This document shows positions 44,136 through 52,092 of a stretch of DNA of 64,000 nucleotides, in pieces. Every line of letters starts with the position of its first letter. Within the stretch, counting starts at the first letter, position 1. The DNA comes from Phycisphaeraceae bacterium. GTDB lineage: Bacteria; Planctomycetota; Phycisphaerae; Phycisphaerales; UBA1924. The translations under genes were made by a program, and so were the position numbers. The stretch spans positions 248,001 through 312,000 of the forward strand of contig JAHBWW010000005.1 of the NCBI GenBank assembly GCA_019636795.1. The letters are read 5' to 3'. Below the pieces are notes generated by a model, which was not told where the DNA came from, made no database searches, and was given only the letters and a program-made list of their open reading frames with translations.

Positions 44136-44801
44136 ATGAAAGCAAGTGAGCCAATGCGTCGGAATTTCGCTGTGTGGATGCTGGCATGGGCGACTTCGTT
44201 CGCGGTTGCCGAGCCGCACGTGTTCACGATCTATGCGCAGGCTCCGGCTACGGCTCTGCCTGGCGAGACATTCACGGTCGAGATCTGGGGCCAGGTGCAA
44301 AGCCCGCTGTGGGTGCACAATGTCAGCGCGGTTGCTGGCTTCGGTATCGATGTACTTGGCACCGGAGCTGTGACGAGCGTCAGCGGCACGACGATTGCGC
44401 ATTGGGCGCTGGATTTCGGTACGAATGGCAACGTGGTTGGAATGAACATCCTCGGAACAAGCGGCGGCCAGATTTTTCCGCCAATCATCAATCCGGTCGA
44501 GCCATCGGAGGAATTTGCGAACCCGATCATGCTGTTCTGGTTTACAGCTGAAGCGGGTGATGCCGGGACGATGGAGTTCACGCCGGCGCATCCAAATTAT
44601 TTTGGCGGGCTGTCGTTCTATCCGTATGCTTCGAATGGCGCAACGATCGTCGCGCCGAACGATGCGGGAACGAGTCTACATCTGATCAGTGCGACGACAT
44701 TGATTATTCCTGCTCCGGGGTTGATGGTCGTGGTGTTGGGGTTGGCTCTTGCGCGACGGCAGCGGTTCAAAGTTGCGACGATCGAGGGGGAAGATGTATG
44801 A
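44136..44801 (+). CDS. Secreted PEP-CTERM-like paralogue 4, first gene of the coupled operon
   Basis: 221 residues. Signal peptide to AVA|EPHVF. The mature start PHVFTIYAQAPATALPGETF is shared with copies 5 and 6. Then AGFGIDVLGTGAVTSV, ILGTSGGQI, a proline-rich variable loop (FPPIINPVEPSEEF), NPIMLFWFTAE and APNDAGTSLHL. The Pro-Ala-Pro tail (IIPAPGLMVVVLGLALARRQ) is followed by about a dozen extra residues, unusual because such tails normally end at the Arg cluster. GGAGGG six bases upstream. It overlaps copy 5 by four bases. Confidence 0.92.
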   Translation: MKASEPMRRNFAVWMLAWATSFAVAEPHVFTIYAQAPATALPGETFTVEIWGQVQSPLWVHNVSAVAGFGIDVLGTGAVTSVSGTTIAHWALDFGTNGNVVGMNILGTSGGQIFPPIINPVEPSEEFANPIMLFWFTAEAGDAGTMEFTPAHPNYFGGLSFYPYASNGATIVAPNDAGTSLHLISATTLIIPAPGLMVVVLGLALARRQRFKVATIEGEDV

Positions 44802-45430
44802 ACGCACAGAGAGCATTAATTGCGTTTGCCGGGGCTGTGATTTCGTCTGGCGCAGTTGCTGATCCGCACGTGTTCACGATTTATGCGCAGGCCCCAGCGA
44901 CGGCGCTGCCAGGTGAGACGATCACGGTCGAAATTTGGGGCCAGGTGCATAGTCCGCTGTGGGTGCAGGGCACAAGCATGGTCGCGGGCTTTGGCATTGA
45001 TGTGCTGGGAACCGGCGCGATTTCGAATGTTGCAATGGGAGAGTTCGCATGGTGGGCTGAACGATTCGGCACGAACGGCACGGTGAGCGGTACGAATGTG
45101 CTCGGGACAAGCGGCGGGCAACTGTGGCTTTTGTTTGGAGATTGCTGGTTTCCGCCGTGCTGGGAGTATGGTAATCCGGTGCTGCTGTTCACCATCGAAG
45201 CGAGAGCGGGGCTTGAAGGCTCGATGACGTTTACGCCTGCGAACCCGAACATCAACGGGGGAATGTCGTTCTATCCAGTTGACACTGACGGCGCGTCGAT
45301 TGTGGGTCCCAACGATGCGGGGACGAGTCTGCACACGATCAGCGCGACCACGATCATTATTCCGACACCGGCAACGGTGCTTGTTGGGGCAGGGGCAGCG
45401 ATACTTTTGTCGCGTCGCAGGCGAGCATGA
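44798..45430 (+). CDS. Secreted PEP-CTERM-like paralogue 5
   Basis: 210 residues; start overlaps copy 4 (ATGA), with GGGGGA in the end of copy 4 as ribosome site. Nearly the same mature N-terminus as copies 4 and 6, then GFGIDVLGTGAISNVAMG and VLGTSGGQL. The variable loop GDCWFPPCWEYG holds two Cys, so a disulfide is likely after export. The tail is IIPTPATVLVGAGAAILLSR plus Arg cluster. DNA identity to copy 6 is high through the first half. Confidence 0.92.
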   Translation: MNAQRALIAFAGAVISSGAVADPHVFTIYAQAPATALPGETITVEIWGQVHSPLWVQGTSMVAGFGIDVLGTGAISNVAMGEFAWWAERFGTNGTVSGTNVLGTSGGQLWLLFGDCWFPPCWEYGNPVLLFTIEARAGLEGSMTFTPANPNINGGMSFYPVDTDGASIVGPNDAGTSLHTISATTIIIPTPATVLVGAGAAILLSRRRRA

Positions 45431-45460
45431 TTTTTCGTTTCTAAGTGAACGAGGAACAAC

Positions 45461-46093
45461 ATGAATCAGAAGATCTTGACGATGGCAGTGTGCGGCGCGG
45501 TTGCGACGGGTGCGCTTGCCGATCCGCACGTGTTCACGATCTATGCGCAGGCTCCAGCCACGGCGCTGCCAGGCGAGAGTATAACGGTCGAGATCTGGGG
45601 CCAGGTGCAAAGTCCGCAGTGGGTGCAGGGCACAAGCATGATCGCGGGTTTCGGCATTGATGTGCTGGGAACTGGCGAGATTTCGAATGTTGAAATGGGG
45701 CAGATCTCGGAGTGGGCTGCGGGATTCGGGATCAATGGTTTTGTGCAAGGCTTCAATGTTGTCGGGACGAGCGGCGGGCAGCTGCATGATGGTCACTGGG
45801 GCGACTGCTGGATTGGTGACTGCGAAGGGGATCGAGGTAATCCGATTCTGCTGTTTACAATTCTGGCTACGGCTGGAGAGTGGGGCGAGATGGTGTTCAC
45901 GCCTGGCAATCCGAATATCAATGGGGGGCTGTCGTTTTATCCGAGTTGGGATGATGGATTGTCGATCATCGGGCCGAACGATGCGGGGACGAGCCTGGTC
46001 CTGTTGAGCGCGACGGTTCTAATTGTGCCGGGGCCTGGGGTTTTGGTGGGCAGCGTGCTCGGGCTGGCATTGATGGCGAGGAGAAAGCGATGA
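45461..46093 (+). CDS. Secreted PEP-CTERM-like paralogue 6
   Basis: 210 residues, 30 bases after copy 5, with GAGGAA before the ATG. Closest to copy 5: shared DPHVFTIYAQAPATALPGES and GFGIDVLGTGEISNVEMG. The loop after VGTSGGQL is HDGHWGDCWIGDCEGDRG, again with two Cys. The tail has Pro-Gly-Pro (LIVPGPGVLVGSVLGLALMA) and ends RRKR. It overlaps copy 7 by ATGA. Confidence 0.92.
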   Translation: MNQKILTMAVCGAVATGALADPHVFTIYAQAPATALPGESITVEIWGQVQSPQWVQGTSMIAGFGIDVLGTGEISNVEMGQISEWAAGFGINGFVQGFNVVGTSGGQLHDGHWGDCWIGDCEGDRGNPILLFTILATAGEWGEMVFTPGNPNINGGLSFYPSWDDGLSIIGPNDAGTSLVLLSATVLIVPGPGVLVGSVLGLALMARRKR

Positions 46094-46743
46094 AGGGCAG
46101 GCGTAGTCAGACAATGGCGGCGTGCGCGGGAATGGTCTTTGCTGTCAGTGCAGCGGCGGGGCAGGCGATTCACAATGCTTACATTTGGATCGAAGGGCCA
46201 GATCATGTGCTAGCGCCGAACACCACATACACGCTAGAGGTGTGGGGAAGGATTGTGAGCCCGGCGTATGTCGAAGGCGTTTCGATGATGGCGGGATTCG
46301 GGATTGACGTGCTGAATCTTGCGGGTGCAGATTCCATCGTGTCGGTTTCGAATGTCAGCATTGAATTCTGGGCTGAGCAGTTCGGCACGCTTGGAGTTGT
46401 GGCCGGTTACAATGTGCTTGGAACTTCGGGTGGGCAGTTGCCTTTTGGCATTGTCTTTCCGCCGTATCCTCCGGATGTGCGCAATCCGATTCCGCTGTTC
46501 ACATTCGATTTCACGACGGCGTCGGGGCCGCTTGATGAAATCTCATTTACCGCTGCCAACCCGAACATCAATGGTGGGCTTTTCTTCTATCCGAATATGT
46601 GGGATGGAGCATCGATCGTTGCGCCGAATGACACCAATACCGCCTTGCATCTGTCGGGCTGGACTTCGGTGGTTCCTGCGCCGGGATCAGCGATCCTCGG
46701 GCTTGTCGCAGTTGGCTACGGATTGGGTCGGCGTCGCTCTTGA
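46090..46743 (+). CDS. Secreted PEP-CTERM-like paralogue 7
   Basis: 217 residues; overlaps copy 6 (ATGA) with AGGAG in the end of copy 6. More diverged: mature start IHNAYIWIEGPDHVLAPNTT, then AGFGIDVLNLAGADSIVSV, VLGTSGGQLPFGIVFPPYPP and NPIPLFTFDFT. The FYPNMWDGASIVAPNDTN block is kept. Tail VVPAPGSAILGLVAVGYGLG plus RRRS. The loop is proline-rich without Cys. Confidence 0.91.
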   Translation: MKGRRSQTMAACAGMVFAVSAAAGQAIHNAYIWIEGPDHVLAPNTTYTLEVWGRIVSPAYVEGVSMMAGFGIDVLNLAGADSIVSVSNVSIEFWAEQFGTLGVVAGYNVLGTSGGQLPFGIVFPPYPPDVRNPIPLFTFDFTTASGPLDEISFTAANPNINGGLFFYPNMWDGASIVAPNDTNTALHLSGWTSVVPAPGSAILGLVAVGYGLGRRRS

Positions 46744-46769
46744 ACAATCTGATGAATTGGGGGTGTTGT

Positions 46770-47381
46770 ATGCGGTTGAGTCAAGGGATGATGTGTGCAG
46801 CCGGTGTGTTGCTGGTGTCGAGTGCGGCTTCGGCTCATGTGTTCACGATCTGGGCCAGTGCGCCGGCACAAGTGCTGAGCGGCGAGGTCTATACGGTTGA
46901 GTTCTGGGGACAGGTCGAGAGCCCGCAGTGGGTGAGCGGCGACAGTGCTGTGGCGGGTTTTAGGATTGATGTGGCTGGTACGGGCAACATTGCGAGCCTG
47001 TCGCAGGCAACGCTGGCGGAGTGGGCGAGGTTTTTCAGAAGTGAAGGCACCGTCGATGGGACCAACCTTGTCAATGTCAGTGGCATGCAGTGGTCGTGTC
47101 CGTTGTTGTGCAAGTTCACGCCAACTCTTGAGAATCCGCTGTTGCTGTTCTCGATTGACGTCACGGCTGGTGGCGCAGGAAGTGTGACGATCGGCGCAGT
47201 GCCTCGACCTGGTGATATTGCAATGAATTTTTATCCATCGTGGATCTTGTTCGATGTGGTGGCAGCGGAGCCCGATGGTTCGAATGTTATCATGCTCTCG
47301 GCGACAACGATTGTGGTTCCCGGGCCGATGAGTGTGGCGGCGGTCGGGGTTGGGGTTGGGTTTTGGCGAAGGAGGCGATGA
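46770..47381 (+). CDS. Secreted PEP-CTERM-like paralogue 8
   Basis: 203 residues. ATG 46770 follows GGGGGT by six bases; the frame is open to 46740 and a TTG there would overlap copy 7. Mature start HVFTIWASAPAQVLSGEVYT, then FRIDVAGTGNIASLSQA. Instead of GTSGGQL it has VNVSGMQWSCPLLCK, with two Cys three residues apart. The SFYP/APND block is eroded (NFYPSWILFDVVAAEPDGS). Tail VVPGPMSVAAVGVGVGFWRR plus Arg. The most diverged copy. Confidence 0.9.
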   Translation: MRLSQGMMCAAGVLLVSSAASAHVFTIWASAPAQVLSGEVYTVEFWGQVESPQWVSGDSAVAGFRIDVAGTGNIASLSQATLAEWARFFRSEGTVDGTNLVNVSGMQWSCPLLCKFTPTLENPLLLFSIDVTAGGAGSVTIGAVPRPGDIAMNFYPSWILFDVVAAEPDGSNVIMLSATTIVVPGPMSVAAVGVGVGFWRRRR

Positions 47382-48007
47382 CAATGTGCAGCGGTAGGAT
47401 TACATTGGCGGCTGTATCGTCGATGGTGTGCTCGGTTGTGCATGGTCAGGTCTTCACGATCTGGACCGAAGCGCCGGCGACGGTGGAGCAGGGCGGCACG
47501 TACACGGTCGAGTTTTGGGCGAAGATTGAGGGTCTGCCGTTCATTCAAGGCCAAAGCGCCATCGCGGGGTTTGGAATCGGTGGATTCGCGACGGATGGGA
47601 GGGAACGGGTTGTGACGAACCACGGCACGGTATTTCCCAACTGGGTTGGGTTTCGTACTTATGGAACAGTAGATGGACCCGATGTGATTGGCGTTTCCGG
47701 CGGGCAGTTGGCGAACTTGTTTGGTGCGCCACCATGGGCGGACCAGTCGAATCCGATCATGCTCTTTCAGTTTGATGTGACTGTGGGGGACATTCTGGGT
47801 GGAGTTACGTATACGCCGGGAGACCCGCACCCGCTTGGCGGTCTGTCCTTTTACCCTCATGTGAATGATGGGTTCAGCATCGTTGCGCCGAACAATCCGG
47901 GAACATCGCTTGTTTTTGTGGGCGCGACGACAAACGTGATTCCGGGGCCGGGGGCTGTCAGTGTGTTGCTGCTGGCAGGACTGACGGGTTTTCGGCGCAA
48001 ACGTTGA
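47378..48007 (+). CDS. Secreted PEP-CTERM-like paralogue 9, last of the array
   Basis: 209 residues, overlapping copy 8 by ATGA with AGGAGG just upstream. Signal peptide to VHG|QVF. Core: TIWTEAPATVEQGGTYTVEF, IAGFGIGGFATDG, VSGGQLANLFGAPPWADQSN, PIMLFQFDVTVG, GGLSFYPHVNDGFSIVAPNN. Tail VIPGPGAVSVLLLAGLTGFR plus RKR. Its loop resembles copies 1-3 more than copies 4-8. Only three bases separate its stop from the stop of the convergent apt gene, and no terminator is seen between them. Confidence 0.92.
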   Translation: MTMCSGRITLAAVSSMVCSVVHGQVFTIWTEAPATVEQGGTYTVEFWAKIEGLPFIQGQSAIAGFGIGGFATDGRERVVTNHGTVFPNWVGFRTYGTVDGPDVIGVSGGQLANLFGAPPWADQSNPIMLFQFDVTVGDILGGVTYTPGDPHPLGGLSFYPHVNDGFSIVAPNNPGTSLVFVGATTNVIPGPGAVSVLLLAGLTGFRRKR

Positions 48008-48010
48008 GTG

Positions 48011-48541
48011 TCATTCCACGCCGTCGTACTGAATGACGGAGTGGAGCTCGCCATAGTTTCGGAGTTTGCTGCGGCCATCGAGGTAGTTGAGTTCGATGAG
48101 GACGGTGATGCCGGCGATGTCGGCACCGGACATCTTGACGAGTTCGCAGGAAGCACGCATGGTGCCTCCGGTCGCCATGAGGTCGTCGACGAGGAGGATG
48201 CGTTGGCCGACGCCGAGAGCATCTGAATGAATTTCGAGTCGGTCTGAGCCGTATTCGAGGGCGTAGTCGACTCCGTGGACGGAGCGTGGGAGTTTACCGG
48301 GCTTTCGGATGGGGACGAAACCGGCCGAGAGTGCCTGGGCGATTGCGATGCCGAAGATGAAGCCGCGGCTTTCGGCACCGATGACGAGGTCGATGCCTTT
48401 GCCGCGGTATGGGTTGGCCATGAGTTCGACGGCGAGTGCGAGCGCGGCGGGGTCGGCGAGCAGGGGCGTGAAGTCCTTAAAGACGATGCCTGGCTTGGGG
48501 AAGTTGGGCACGTCGCGGATAAAGCGTGCAAGGTCGTGCAT
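48011..48541 (-). CDS. apt: Adenine phosphoribosyltransferase
   Basis: Salvages adenine to AMP. 176 residues: FIRDVPNFPKPGIVFKDFTP, AESRGFIFG, RKPGKLP, and the PRPP motif ILLVDDLMATGGTM. No Shine-Dalgarno; TATCCT on the coding strand (48548-48553) lies six bases before the ATG, as in the divergent gene on its other side. Convergent with the paralogue array. Confidence 0.97.
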   Translation of the reverse strand: MHDLARFIRDVPNFPKPGIVFKDFTPLLADPAALALAVELMANPYRGKGIDLVIGAESRGFIFGIAIAQALSAGFVPIRKPGKLPRSVHGVDYALEYGSDRLEIHSDALGVGQRILLVDDLMATGGTMRASCELVKMSGADIAGITVLIELNYLDGRSKLRNYGELHSVIQYDGVE

Positions 48542-48593
48542 AGACAGAGGATATCACGCCTGAGGGGTTGTCGCGTGAGGCCTATCCTTGGGC

Positions 48594-48917
48594 ATGGCAC
48601 AGAGTGGCGCGAAAAGTCCTGAACTTGAAACCGTGGAGCCGATTGGCGCCCGAATTCTGCTTCGCAAGGATGAAGACAAGAAGCAGACGAAGACTGGGAT
48701 TCACCTTCCTGACAAGATCGAGATTCCGACGTTGACTGGGCGCGTGGTTGCGATATCGGCGCAGGTTGCCAATGACGATGACTATCCGATCAAGCAGTAC
48801 GACCGGGTGCTGTTCAATCCAAAGCACGGGATTCCGGTGGATTTCGAGGGCGATAACCGGCTCTTCGTGATTCCCGTTGAGGATGTGGTGGCGGTGTTCC
48901 GCAAGGAATCGAAGTGA
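48594..48917 (+). CDS. groES: GroES-like co-chaperonin
   Basis: 107 residues, GroES fold: VEPIGARILLRKDEDKKQTK, mobile-loop region TGIHLPDKIEIP, LTGRVVAISAQ and YDRVLFNPKHGIPVDFEGDN. No groEL is adjacent, so it may be an extra co-chaperonin copy. TATCCT (48583-48588) lies five bases before ATG 48594, and no Shine-Dalgarno is present; a TTG two codons earlier is less likely. aroA follows after about 60 bases. Confidence 0.9.
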   Translation: MAQSGAKSPELETVEPIGARILLRKDEDKKQTKTGIHLPDKIEIPTLTGRVVAISAQVANDDDYPIKQYDRVLFNPKHGIPVDFEGDNRLFVIPVEDVVAVFRKESK

Positions 48918-48978
48918 TGGCTTGGGCCGAGGGTGGGGGGACGTGGGGGGAGTAGATCGAGATGCTGTTCTCGGCGCG

Positions 48979-50361
48979 ATGAACGGGCCTTTGGCGGACC
49001 TTCCCGATCCGCTGCCTATTCCGCCGATCGTGCGAGGTGTGGCACGGGCGCAATCGGTGGTCAGCATTCGGCCGCCGGGGTCGAAGAGTCTGACGAATCG
49101 ACTGATCCTGCTGGCGGCACTGGCCAAGGGTGTGAGCGTGGTGCGGCACGCGCTGGTGGAAGCCGACGATGCGGAACGCATGCTTGATGCGGTTGCGTGT
49201 CTTGGGGCGCGAGTTGATCGGACGGATGCGACGGCTGTTCGGATTACTGGCGTCGACGGGCGTTGGAAGGTGCCGGCTGAGGGAGTCGAGATCTTTCTGA
49301 ACAATGCGGGTACTGCGACGCGGTTTCTGGCGGCGTCGGCACTGCTCTCGACGGGGCCGATCACGATTGATGGCAATGAACGGATGCGTGCGAGGCCGAT
49401 GGGGGAGTTGATCGCGGCGCTGCGCACTCTTGGTGCGGAGGTGCAGGAGCTTGGCGCGACGGGGTGCCCGCCGATCAGGATTGTGCCGCCGAAGGATGGC
49501 GTGCCGAGCGTGAACATGATCGAGTTCGGGCGGACGCAGTCGAGCCAATTTATTTCGGGTCTGCTGATGACGGCTTCGTGTCTGCCGCATGGCCTGACGT
49601 TCAATCTTGGGCCCGAGCCGACGAGTGCATCTTATGTGCGCATGACGGTGCAGATGCTCGAAGAGCTTGGAGTTGATGTACGTCTGAGTGAGCAGATGCG
49701 GATCATTCGCGTGCTGCCGGGGCTCAAGGCGTTTGACGAAGAAGTCGAGCCGGACGCGAGCGGTGCGACGTACTGGTGGGCAGCGGGGGCGTTGATCCCG
49801 GGCGGGTGTGTGCGAGTGGTGGGACTGAGCCCGAGCAGTTCGCAGGGGGATGCAGCGTTCGTCGATCAGCTTGCGAACATGGGAGCAGTGATTCGGCGCA
49901 GCGATGAGCAGCCGCCATGGGTCGAGGTGCGTGGCGTGCAGTCGCTCGGGCCGACGCTTGCCGACATGTCGAACATGCCCGATGCGACGATGTCGCTTGC
50001 GGTGTGCTGCGCGTTTGCGGGCGGGACGTCGATTTTGCGAGGGGTGCGAACGCTGCGTGTCAAGGAATGCGATCGCATCGACGCCTTGCAGCGCGAGCTC
50101 GGGCGGCTTGGGGTGACGATCGCGTGCGATGTCAACAGCGATTCGGACGTGATGACATTGACGCCTCCGATCGAACCGATCGCGTCGTGGACCGACACGG
50201 GCGCTGAGCCGATAGAGTTCGAAACGTACGACGATCATCGAATGGCGATGTCGCTTGCGTTGGTGGGGCTGCGAAGACCGAACGTGTCGATCAGGAATCC
50301 GCAGTGCGTCGCGAAGACATATCCGACGTTCTGGCGCGAGTTTGCGAAGTTGTATGATTGA
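48979..50361 (+). CDS. aroA: 3-phosphoshikimate 1-carboxyvinyltransferase (EPSP synthase)
   Basis: Sixth step of the shikimate pathway. Seen: RPPGSKSLTNRLILLAALAK, FLNNAGTATRFLAASALL, IEFGRTQSSQFISGLLMTAS, RVKECDRIDALQREL and YDDHRMAMSLALVGLR. About 460 residues. Start ATG 48979; GTG 48943, behind a GA/GG-rich ribosome site, is a good alternative and would add 12 residues. It follows the GroES-like gene closely. Confidence 0.97.
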   Translation: MNGPLADLPDPLPIPPIVRGVARAQSVVSIRPPGSKSLTNRLILLAALAKGVSVVRHALVEADDAERMLDAVACLGARVDRTDATAVRITGVDGRWKVPAEGVEIFLNNAGTATRFLAASALLSTGPITIDGNERMRARPMGELIAALRTLGAEVQELGATGCPPIRIVPPKDGVPSVNMIEFGRTQSSQFISGLLMTASCLPHGLTFNLGPEPTSASYVRMTVQMLEELGVDVRLSEQMRIIRVLPGLKAFDEEVEPDASGATYWWAAGALIPGGCVRVVGLSPSSSQGDAAFVDQLANMGAVIRRSDEQPPWVEVRGVQSLGPTLADMSNMPDATMSLAVCCAFAGGTSILRGVRTLRVKECDRIDALQRELGRLGVTIACDVNSDSDVMTLTPPIEPIASWTDTGAEPIEFETYDDHRMAMSLALVGLRRPNVSIRNPQCVAKTYPTFWREFAKLYD

Positions 50362-50372
50362 CTGCGAGCGGG

Positions 50373-50882
50373 CTAGCGTTTTTTCCAAATCCACTCGGCG
50401 GTTCGTGCCTGGTTGTTGACGATGCCTTCGATGCGTGCGTGAAGCAAGTCACCTTCGCGGTGGTAGATGATGCGCTGCGGGAAATCGTGCTGGAGGTTCT
50501 CGAAGACGGCATGCGAACTCGAGTGCTCGGTTAACGGGAAGTGAGTGGCGGGCACACGCCCGCGTGGGCTGGCGAGGTAGGTCAGCGTGCCGTTGATGGA
50601 TTCGATGGAAAGCAGTTCATAGAAACGAAACGAATCGGCATTGGGTGTGATGCTGAAGCCTCGCATCGAGCCGCGATCAGGGCTGGCCCAGACTTCGATG
50701 GCGTTGGTGGTTTCGTCTGCGGGGTCCCAGACGCCTGCGAGCCAGGCCAAGTCCGAGATTGAGATCGGCGCCTTGTGTTGATCGACTGCGTCGCGCGCAG
50801 CATCTCGCCGGGTCGTGGTGCAGGCGTGGAGCGCTGCACACGACGCGGTCAGACATCCGATCATGAGTAGTCGGGCGAGCAC
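50373..50882 (-). CDS. Lipoprotein with DUF6265-like domain (169 aa)
   Basis: Signal with lipobox ALHACTTT. The domain ISDLAWLAGVWDPADETTNA, then NAIEVWASPDRGSMRGFSIT, LTYLASPRGRVPATHFPL and VFENLQHDFPQRIIYHREGD matches DUF6265. This group of ~130-residue beta-barrel proteins has no known function. Ends convergently 11 bases from aroA. No ribosome site is evident; the glycine-zipper gene is just upstream on the same strand. Confidence 0.87.
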   Translation of the reverse strand: MLARLLMIGCLTASCAALHACTTTRRDAARDAVDQHKAPISISDLAWLAGVWDPADETTNAIEVWASPDRGSMRGFSITPNADSFRFYELLSIESINGTLTYLASPRGRVPATHFPLTEHSSSHAVFENLQHDFPQRIIYHREGDLLHARIEGIVNNQARTAEWIWKKR

Positions 50883-50888
50883 GGGAGA

Positions 50889-51149
50889 TCAATAGTCGGA
50901 GTAATGATCGCGTTGGTCGCGTCTGCGGTTTTGGTCGCCGATGACGGCTCCACCGAGCCCGCCGGCCACCGCTCCGATGACTGCACCCTTGCCCATGTTG
51001 CCCGAGAGGGAACCGATCGCCATGCCACCCAGTGCGCCCGCGCCGGCACCGATCAGGCCGCCTTGGGCTGCGTTGTTGCAACCGGTGCCGAGCAGCAGGA
51101 GGCCGCCGAGGCCGAGAACTGCACTTGTCTGACGAATGCGAAACTTCAT
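50889..51149 (-). CDS. Glycine-zipper lipoprotein (86 aa)
   Basis: Signal with lipobox LLGTGCNN. Then GGLIGAGAGALGGMAIGSLS and GAVIGAVAGGLGGAVIGDQN, two glycine-zipper helices typical of 2TM outer-membrane lipoproteins (OmpA-like linkers, SlyB-type). AGGAGG six bases before ATG 51147-51149 fixes the start. Acidic-basic tail RRRDQRDHYSDY. Seven bases separate its end from the next gene on this strand, so it is probably cotranscribed with the DUF6265 lipoprotein. Confidence 0.9.
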   Translation of the reverse strand: MKFRIRQTSAVLGLGGLLLLGTGCNNAAQGGLIGAGAGALGGMAIGSLSGNMGKGAVIGAVAGGLGGAVIGDQNRRRDQRDHYSDY

Positions 51150-51299
51150 GGTGTACCTCCTATCAACGATCATTCGGAAGCGTCTCCAGCAGACTTCCGT
51201 CGTGCTCGCCTGTCTCCTGACAAGAACCTGCGAAATGGTCGTAGTGTTCCGAACATCTTCACAACCATACTGAAAAACGTGCGGAACGATCTGGTTTTG

Positions 51300-52004
51300 T
51301 TAGTTCCAGCTGCAACCCTTTGGCCATTCGTTTGGTTTCTGGTGCTCTATCCGCGAGATCAGTGTGGAGAGTTGTTTGAGTTCCCGCTCCAGAATCAGCA
51401 CTCGCTGATCGAGGTCGCCCTCGGCCAGCAGGCGATAGCGTGTGTGCGGATCGCTCAGAAGAGCAAAGGAGATGAGCTCGAAGACAGCAGCGTTGGGTAC
51501 ATGGTCGTCGCGGACGTATTCGGCGACGTGCTCGGCCAGAGCGAGGTGGCGCAATGAGCCTTCGGAAAGTTCGGTCTGGATCCACTCGCGGAGGTGGTCG
51601 AGATGGGCAGCGTCGGGGTTTGGTTCACCGATCGGTTCGAGGCGTGCGGCGCGGAAGAGTTGGCCTTCGGGTGGGGGAGATTCGCGAACGATGCGTGCGC
51701 GGCAGATACCTTGGAGAAGGATGTTGTAACGACCATCGGGCAGGGTTTCGTGCTGGACGATTTGGCCGATGCAGACTGCATTCTTGAGCGGCGGAGGCCC
51801 ATCGGTCGGTGGCGGAAGGGCATCATCGATGACGGCCAATGCGATTTGGCCTGCGCCGTCGAGGCATCTGGCGACCATTTGGAGGTATCGCGGCTCAAAA
51901 ATGTGCAAGGGCAGAACCTGCTGAGGCAGGAGGACAATGGCATCGAGCGGGAAGAGGGGGACATCCCGGGCAAAGTTTACCGAAATGGCCTGTCCGTCGG
52001 ACAT
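51300..52004 (-). CDS. LON substrate-binding domain protein
   Basis: DVPLFPLDAIVLLPQQVLPL and HIFEPRYLQMVARCLDG mark the N-terminal domain of Lon protease; 234 residues, with no ATPase or protease domain. Such stand-alone LON proteins are common, with unknown roles. No Shine-Dalgarno; TAAACT (52012-52017) lies seven bases before the ATG. Confidence 0.93.
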   Translation of the reverse strand: MSDGQAISVNFARDVPLFPLDAIVLLPQQVLPLHIFEPRYLQMVARCLDGAGQIALAVIDDALPPPTDGPPPLKNAVCIGQIVQHETLPDGRYNILLQGICRARIVRESPPPEGQLFRAARLEPIGEPNPDAAHLDHLREWIQTELSEGSLRHLALAEHVAEYVRDDHVPNAAVFELISFALLSDPHTRYRLLAEGDLDQRVLILERELKQLSTLISRIEHQKPNEWPKGCSWN

Positions 52005-52092
52005 ATCTTATAGTTTACGCCGAGTGGCTGCCCGGGTTCGCGTGGCAGATGATCGGGTGCGAATCGACCTGGAACGAGGGTACTTCGAAACC

